36,624 bases of DNA from assembly GCA_017629095.1 (NCBI GenBank), contig JAGBXW010000087.1:1-36624 (forward strand), read 5' to 3'. The stretch's first letter is position 1; each line of letters opens with the position of its first letter. Source of the stretch: Treponema sp. GTDB lineage: Bacteria > Spirochaetota > Spirochaetia > Treponematales > Treponemataceae. The notes under the pieces are model-generated. The model did not search any database, was not told the origin of the DNA, and saw only the letters and a program-made list of their open reading frames with translations. Of this stretch, positions 33,993 to 36,624 are shown one piece after another. The translations under genes were made by a program, and so were the position numbers.

Positions 33993-35330
33993 TCAATTGA
34001 TTTTTTTCAGTCGCTTAATCAACTCTGTTTTGTCTACCAAGTCAATGGGGCGACCTTCAATGTATTTCTTTGCCTCTTCAGAAAAGGCCCCTGCAGTAAG
34101 ACAAATTCCGTGACCAGCTCTGGCATCCTTGATTCGTCCATGGAAATCTCGGATATGAAGTTCCCCAGTGGTTCCTGAGGTACGATAAAAACGGAAGATA
34201 ACGGTGTCTTCCCATTTAGCTGTTTCTACTTCGGTGAGAACTTCTGTATTGTCGGTTGTCACTGAAATATCAAGAATACGGACAACAGCCCTTCCGTAAA
34301 ATGTTTCTACCAATTTGCGACACAAAGCTACAAAGTCACTATTTCCAGCAGTAAGGTAAATCTGAAGATTCTTGTTCTGCTTCAACTCGGTGTATCGAGT
34401 AATCAAGGAGTTAACATCACGGTAGGATGGATTAATTACCTGAACCTCTCGTAACATGGCAAGGCCTAAATCCACAGAACCACTTTGGAGATAGCATCCT
34501 GCCAAACGGTATTTAATCTCCAGTAAAGTATCTTGGGGAACGTTTACATGACGTAATGCTATTTCAAAATCTTGGATTGCCTTGTCTAAGGTTCCTCCAT
34601 TCATGTGCATGATACCGGCAGCAAGACATGAGCGTGCACCAAATTCTGGATCTGCTCGCAAATGCATAAATACTTTCAGGGCCTTGTCTCCAAAACCTGT
34701 TTGTTGCATAGCATCAGCCATGGAAAATAAGACAACTTTTCCATCTGGATTTTCTTCCAAGGCTCGCTTTAGGTAGGGCAATGAATCTCGATATCGTTTC
34801 ATGTTGTAAAAAGACAAACCAATAGCCTCATTCAAGCCTGGTGCTTCCTGCCCAAAGGTAGAAGCCTTGCGTAAATAGGGGATTGCCTTGTCATAGGTAT
34901 TTGCCTGATAAAATGCCTGGCCAAGGTAGTAGTTTGCTTCAAAATTATTGTTGTTAATTTTAATGGCTGAACTTAATCCCTTCATGGCATCTTCGGGCTT
35001 TTTCATATTCAAGGCGGTAATTCCTTGTCGCAACGCAACTTGGAAATAATCGATATCTTTGTTCGTAGAAGCTAAATTCAGCAATTCTTCTAACAAGGGA
35101 AGAGCCTTTTCCCAGTTATGTTCTTGATAATACAAATTTGACAACTCTCTAAGAGCTGGAACATTGTGGGGATTTTGAGACAACTTTTTGGTGGCATCTT
35201 TAATGATAACAGATCGCTTGCGGGTTTTAGAACCATTCTGTGCTTTGCTCTTTTTGCCAGTGATTGAAGTGATAATAACAAGAAAAACAAGAATAATCAG
35301 AACAGCAATGAGAATCGATGATATATCCAT
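33993..35330 (-). CDS. Membrane-anchored TPR protein with degenerate Mrr-like C-terminal domain
   Basis: A 445-residue protein. Residues 4-22 are a single membrane anchor, followed by a basic stretch (KKSKAQNGSKTRKRS), so the body is predicted cytoplasmic. Residues ~45-310 hold about six to seven TPR-like helix pairs, for example NFEANYYLGQAFYQANTYDKAIPYLRKA. Residues ~325-445 resemble the Mrr restriction-endonuclease fold: a RDFHGRI helix, HGICLTAGAFSEEAKKYIEGRPIDLVD and a final ELIKRLKK. The catalytic QxK strand of Mrr (VQCKR-like) aligns with VIFRF, lacking the lysine, so it is probably a non-cleaving binding module. ATG 35330 is chosen over 35378 because a TTGACA/CATAAT promoter ends 7 nt before it and the anchor starts there. 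It is divergent from the Hsp70-like gene. Confidence 0.75.
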   Translation of the reverse strand: MDISSILIAVLIILVFLVIITSITGKKSKAQNGSKTRKRSVIIKDATKKLSQNPHNVPALRELSNLYYQEHNWEKALPLLEELLNLASTNKDIDYFQVALRQGITALNMKKPEDAMKGLSSAIKINNNNFEANYYLGQAFYQANTYDKAIPYLRKASTFGQEAPGLNEAIGLSFYNMKRYRDSLPYLKRALEENPDGKVVLFSMADAMQQTGFGDKALKVFMHLRADPEFGARSCLAAGIMHMNGGTLDKAIQDFEIALRHVNVPQDTLLEIKYRLAGCYLQSGSVDLGLAMLREVQVINPSYRDVNSLITRYTELKQNKNLQIYLTAGNSDFVALCRKLVETFYGRAVVRILDISVTTDNTEVLTEVETAKWEDTVIFRFYRTSGTTGELHIRDFHGRIKDARAGHGICLTAGAFSEEAKKYIEGRPIDLVDKTELIKRLKKIN

Positions 35331-35337
35331 AATATAT

Positions 35338-35366
35338 ATTATGACGTTCCTTTGCCAAGGTGTCAA
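35338..35366 (-). promoter_or_regulatory. Promoter of TPR gene, leaderless geometry
   Basis: On the minus strand TTGACA (35366-35361), 17 nt, then CATAAT (35343-35338) is followed 7 nt later by the ATG. No Shine-Dalgarno lies between -10 and start. Confidence 0.7.
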
Positions 35367-35377
35367 GAAACTTGACA
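35361..35377. promoter_or_regulatory. Palindrome formed by two back-to-back -35 boxes
   Basis: TGTCAAGAAACTTGACA is a 7-bp inverted repeat around AAA. The left arm is the -35 of the TPR promoter and the right arm the -35 of the repeat-protein promoter, so one dimeric regulator could control both genes. Confidence 0.65.
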
Positions 35378-35400
35378 AGAAAGGTTTTCAATAATAACAT
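35372..35400 (+). promoter_or_regulatory. Promoter of Hsp70-SBD-like repeat protein, leaderless geometry
   Basis: TTGACA (35372-35377), 17 nt, then TAACAT (35395-35400) and 7 nt to the ATG at 35408. A TATACT also lies at 35400-35405 but would be only 2 nt from the ATG. Confidence 0.65.
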
Positions 35401-35407
35401 ATACTGT

Positions 35408-36624
35408 ATGGGCAAAAAAATCGGTATAAAATTAGCGGATGGTAGTTTCTATCCCATTATGGAAGATGGAGTTCCACAAAAAAAATTGATGGAATTAACC
35501 ACTGTTCAGGATAACCAAACAACAGCATCTATTGACTTGTATCGTTCTGAATCTGGAACCATGGATGACGCCGAATATGTGGATACTTTGGAACTTTCTG
35601 AACTGAAGCCCCATCCCGGTGGAGAAACAAACATAAGTTTTATCATCCAACTTGATGAAAACAACATGCTTTCTGCCGAAGTCTGTGACCCAGAATCTGG
35701 AAAAACAAGTGTCACCAAGACCGATTTAGTGAATCTTCCCGCTGAAAATAGAACTACTTCCTCCGATTCAACGTTGTCAGGAATTTCTGACGCACCAGTT
35801 TCTGCACCTAAAAAGACTTCTTTGGGAGTAGATAGCTTTGATTTGTCCGATTTTGACTTGGATGAGTTTGCTTCCCTTGGGGATTCCCATGTGGATGCCC
35901 TCCTTGGAAAAGATGACACCTTAGTTCCAGCTGATTTTGAAGAGCCCGTAGCCCAAGAAGCAACAGAGTCCTTTGACTTACCCGATTTTGAAGAGCCTGT
36001 CGCTCAAGAAGAAGCAGAATCCTTCGACTTACCCGATTTCGAGGAGCCCGTAGCCCAGGAATCAACGGAGTCTTTTGACTTGCCCGATTTTGAAGAGCCT
36101 GTCGCTCAGGAATCAACCGAGTCCTTTGACTTACCCGATTTCGAGGAGCCTGTAGCTCAAGAAGCAACCGCATCCTTTGACGTACCTGATTTTGAAGAAC
36201 CTGTAGCCCAAGAGGAAGCCGAGTCCTTTGACTTGCCCGATTTTGAAGAGCCCGTAGCTCAGGAAGCAACGGAGTCCTTTGACTTACCTGATTTCGAAGA
36301 GCCTGTAGCTCAGGGAGAACCCGAGTCCTTTGACTTACCCAATTTTGAAGAACCTGTCGCTCAAGAGTCACCCGAGTCCTTTGAGTTACCCGATTTTGAA
36401 GAGCCCATCGCTCAGGGAGACCCAGAATCTTTTGACATACCCGATTTTGAAGAACCTGTAGCCCAAGAGGAAGCCGAGTCCTTTGACTTACCCGATTTTG
36501 AAGAGCCCGTTGCCCAGGAATCAACCGAGTCTTTTGACTTGCCCGATTTTGAAGAGCCTGTCGCTCAGGAATCAACCGAGTCCTTTGACTTACCCGATTT
36601 CGAGGAGCCCGTAGCTCAGGAAGC
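35408..36624 (+). CDS. Hsp70 substrate-binding-domain-like protein with acidic 17-residue repeats (partial)
   Basis: The ORF is open to the window edge (405 full codons, no stop), so its C-terminus is missing. Residues ~4-100 read like the beta-sandwich substrate-binding domain of Hsp70/DnaK: IGIKLADGSFYPIMEDG, then TTVQDNQTTASIDLYRSESG (compare the Hsp70 AxDNQTxVxIxVxQGE strand pair), VDTLELSELKPHPGGETNI and IQLDENNMLSAEVCDPESGK (compare FDIDANGILxVSAxDxxTGK). No Hsp70 ATPase domain precedes it. Residues ~101-175 are an acidic linker, and from residue 176 a 17-residue repeat (consensus DFEEPVAQEATESFDLP) runs to the edge. There is no signal peptide, so it is cytoplasmic. Start ATG 35408 is set by promoter spacing. 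Function unknown; a chaperone-derived peptide-binding scaffold is inferred. Confidence 0.75.
   Translation, partial: MGKKIGIKLADGSFYPIMEDGVPQKKLMELTTVQDNQTTASIDLYRSESGTMDDAEYVDTLELSELKPHPGGETNISFIIQLDENNMLSAEVCDPESGKTSVTKTDLVNLPAENRTTSSDSTLSGISDAPVSAPKKTSLGVDSFDLSDFDLDEFASLGDSHVDALLGKDDTLVPADFEEPVAQEATESFDLPDFEEPVAQEEAESFDLPDFEEPVAQESTESFDLPDFEEPVAQESTESFDLPDFEEPVAQEATASFDVPDFEEPVAQEEAESFDLPDFEEPVAQEATESFDLPDFEEPVAQGEPESFDLPNFEEPVAQESPESFELPDFEEPIAQGDPESFDIPDFEEPVAQEEAESFDLPDFEEPVAQESTESFDLPDFEEPVAQESTESFDLPDFEEPVAQE
35933..36624 (+). repeat. 51-nt coding tandem repeat, 13 full units plus a partial
   Basis: Thirteen complete 51-nt units and a 29-nt partial fourteenth encode the DFEEPVAQ...SFDLP repeat without frame change. 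Units 4 (36086-36136) and 13 (36545-36595) are identical. An 83-nt block at 36068-36150 recurs exactly at 36527-36609, nine units later, so multi-unit blocks have been copied. Variation is mainly at residues 9-11 of the unit (EAT, EEA, EST, GEP). Confidence 0.92.

Noticed and set aside
35808..36575. A 255-codon minus-strand ORF rich in Arg, Gln and Leu at the window end
   Set aside because: It is the reverse reading of the 51-nt repeat array. The plus-strand frame has a promoter, a recognisable N-terminal domain and stays open throughout.
35933..36624. Possible CRISPR array
   Set aside because: The units are contiguous 51-mers without unique spacers and keep a protein frame with mostly synonymous variation.

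Overview
The window looks like chromosome of a host-associated, fermentative spirochaete of the genus Treponema or a close relative. This is inferred from the gene set: an HndABCD-type [FeFe] hydrogenase, many lipoproteins, a DUF3798-type binding-protein ABC system, Cache/HAMP chemotaxis receptors ending in basic ERR..DRRKK tails, LuxS, and an Rpn-family nuclease. No 16S gene or tRNA is present, so the genus rests on gene content only.

Layout. Positions 1-686 hold a truncated Rpn-family nuclease whose 3' end runs into a structured dispersed repeat. A second copy of this repeat lies at about 11.73 kb. Next come a Cof-type HAD phosphatase, a lipoprotein with a tandem Ser/Thr/Glu-rich linker, an InlB-like repeat and a DUF1566-like end, and a minus-strand acyl-CoA synthetase. 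An NlpC/P60 hydrolase with a predicted beta-rich C-terminal half follows, paired with a second lipoprotein. From 7.2 to 11.64 kb lies an electron-bifurcating-type hydrogenase operon (hndABCD) with its own promoter and terminator. After the second repeat copy comes slyX, then a DUF3798 binding protein with an RbsA-like ATPase, two permeases and a small anchored protein (12.3-17.7 kb). On the minus strand, metK, nth and mscS are followed by a divergent CBM48 protein and mntP. From 28.4 down to 21.6 kb runs a minus-strand operon of chemotaxis receptor, galK, galT and diguanylate cyclase, so galactose catabolism sits with two signalling genes. Then come luxS and a second sugar ABC operon (binding lipoprotein, two permeases, PdxA-family dehydrogenase, rsmG). 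The window ends with a divergent gene pair. One member is a membrane-anchored TPR protein with a degenerate Mrr-like domain. The other runs off the edge: its N-terminus resembles the isolated substrate-binding beta-domain of Hsp70, followed by at least 13.5 acidic 17-residue repeats.

The most unusual signals are three. First, the TPR/Mrr-like and Hsp70-SBD-like divergent pair has back-to-back -35 boxes that form one palindrome. Second, five genes start 6-7 nt after a -10 box with no Shine-Dalgarno and are predicted leaderless; two of them share a nearly identical promoter. Third, the dispersed repeat has stem arms that differ between copies by compensating changes, and it supplies the last ~33 codons of the nuclease fragment.

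Everything here is read from sequence. Family calls rest on motifs I can see; no database search was run.
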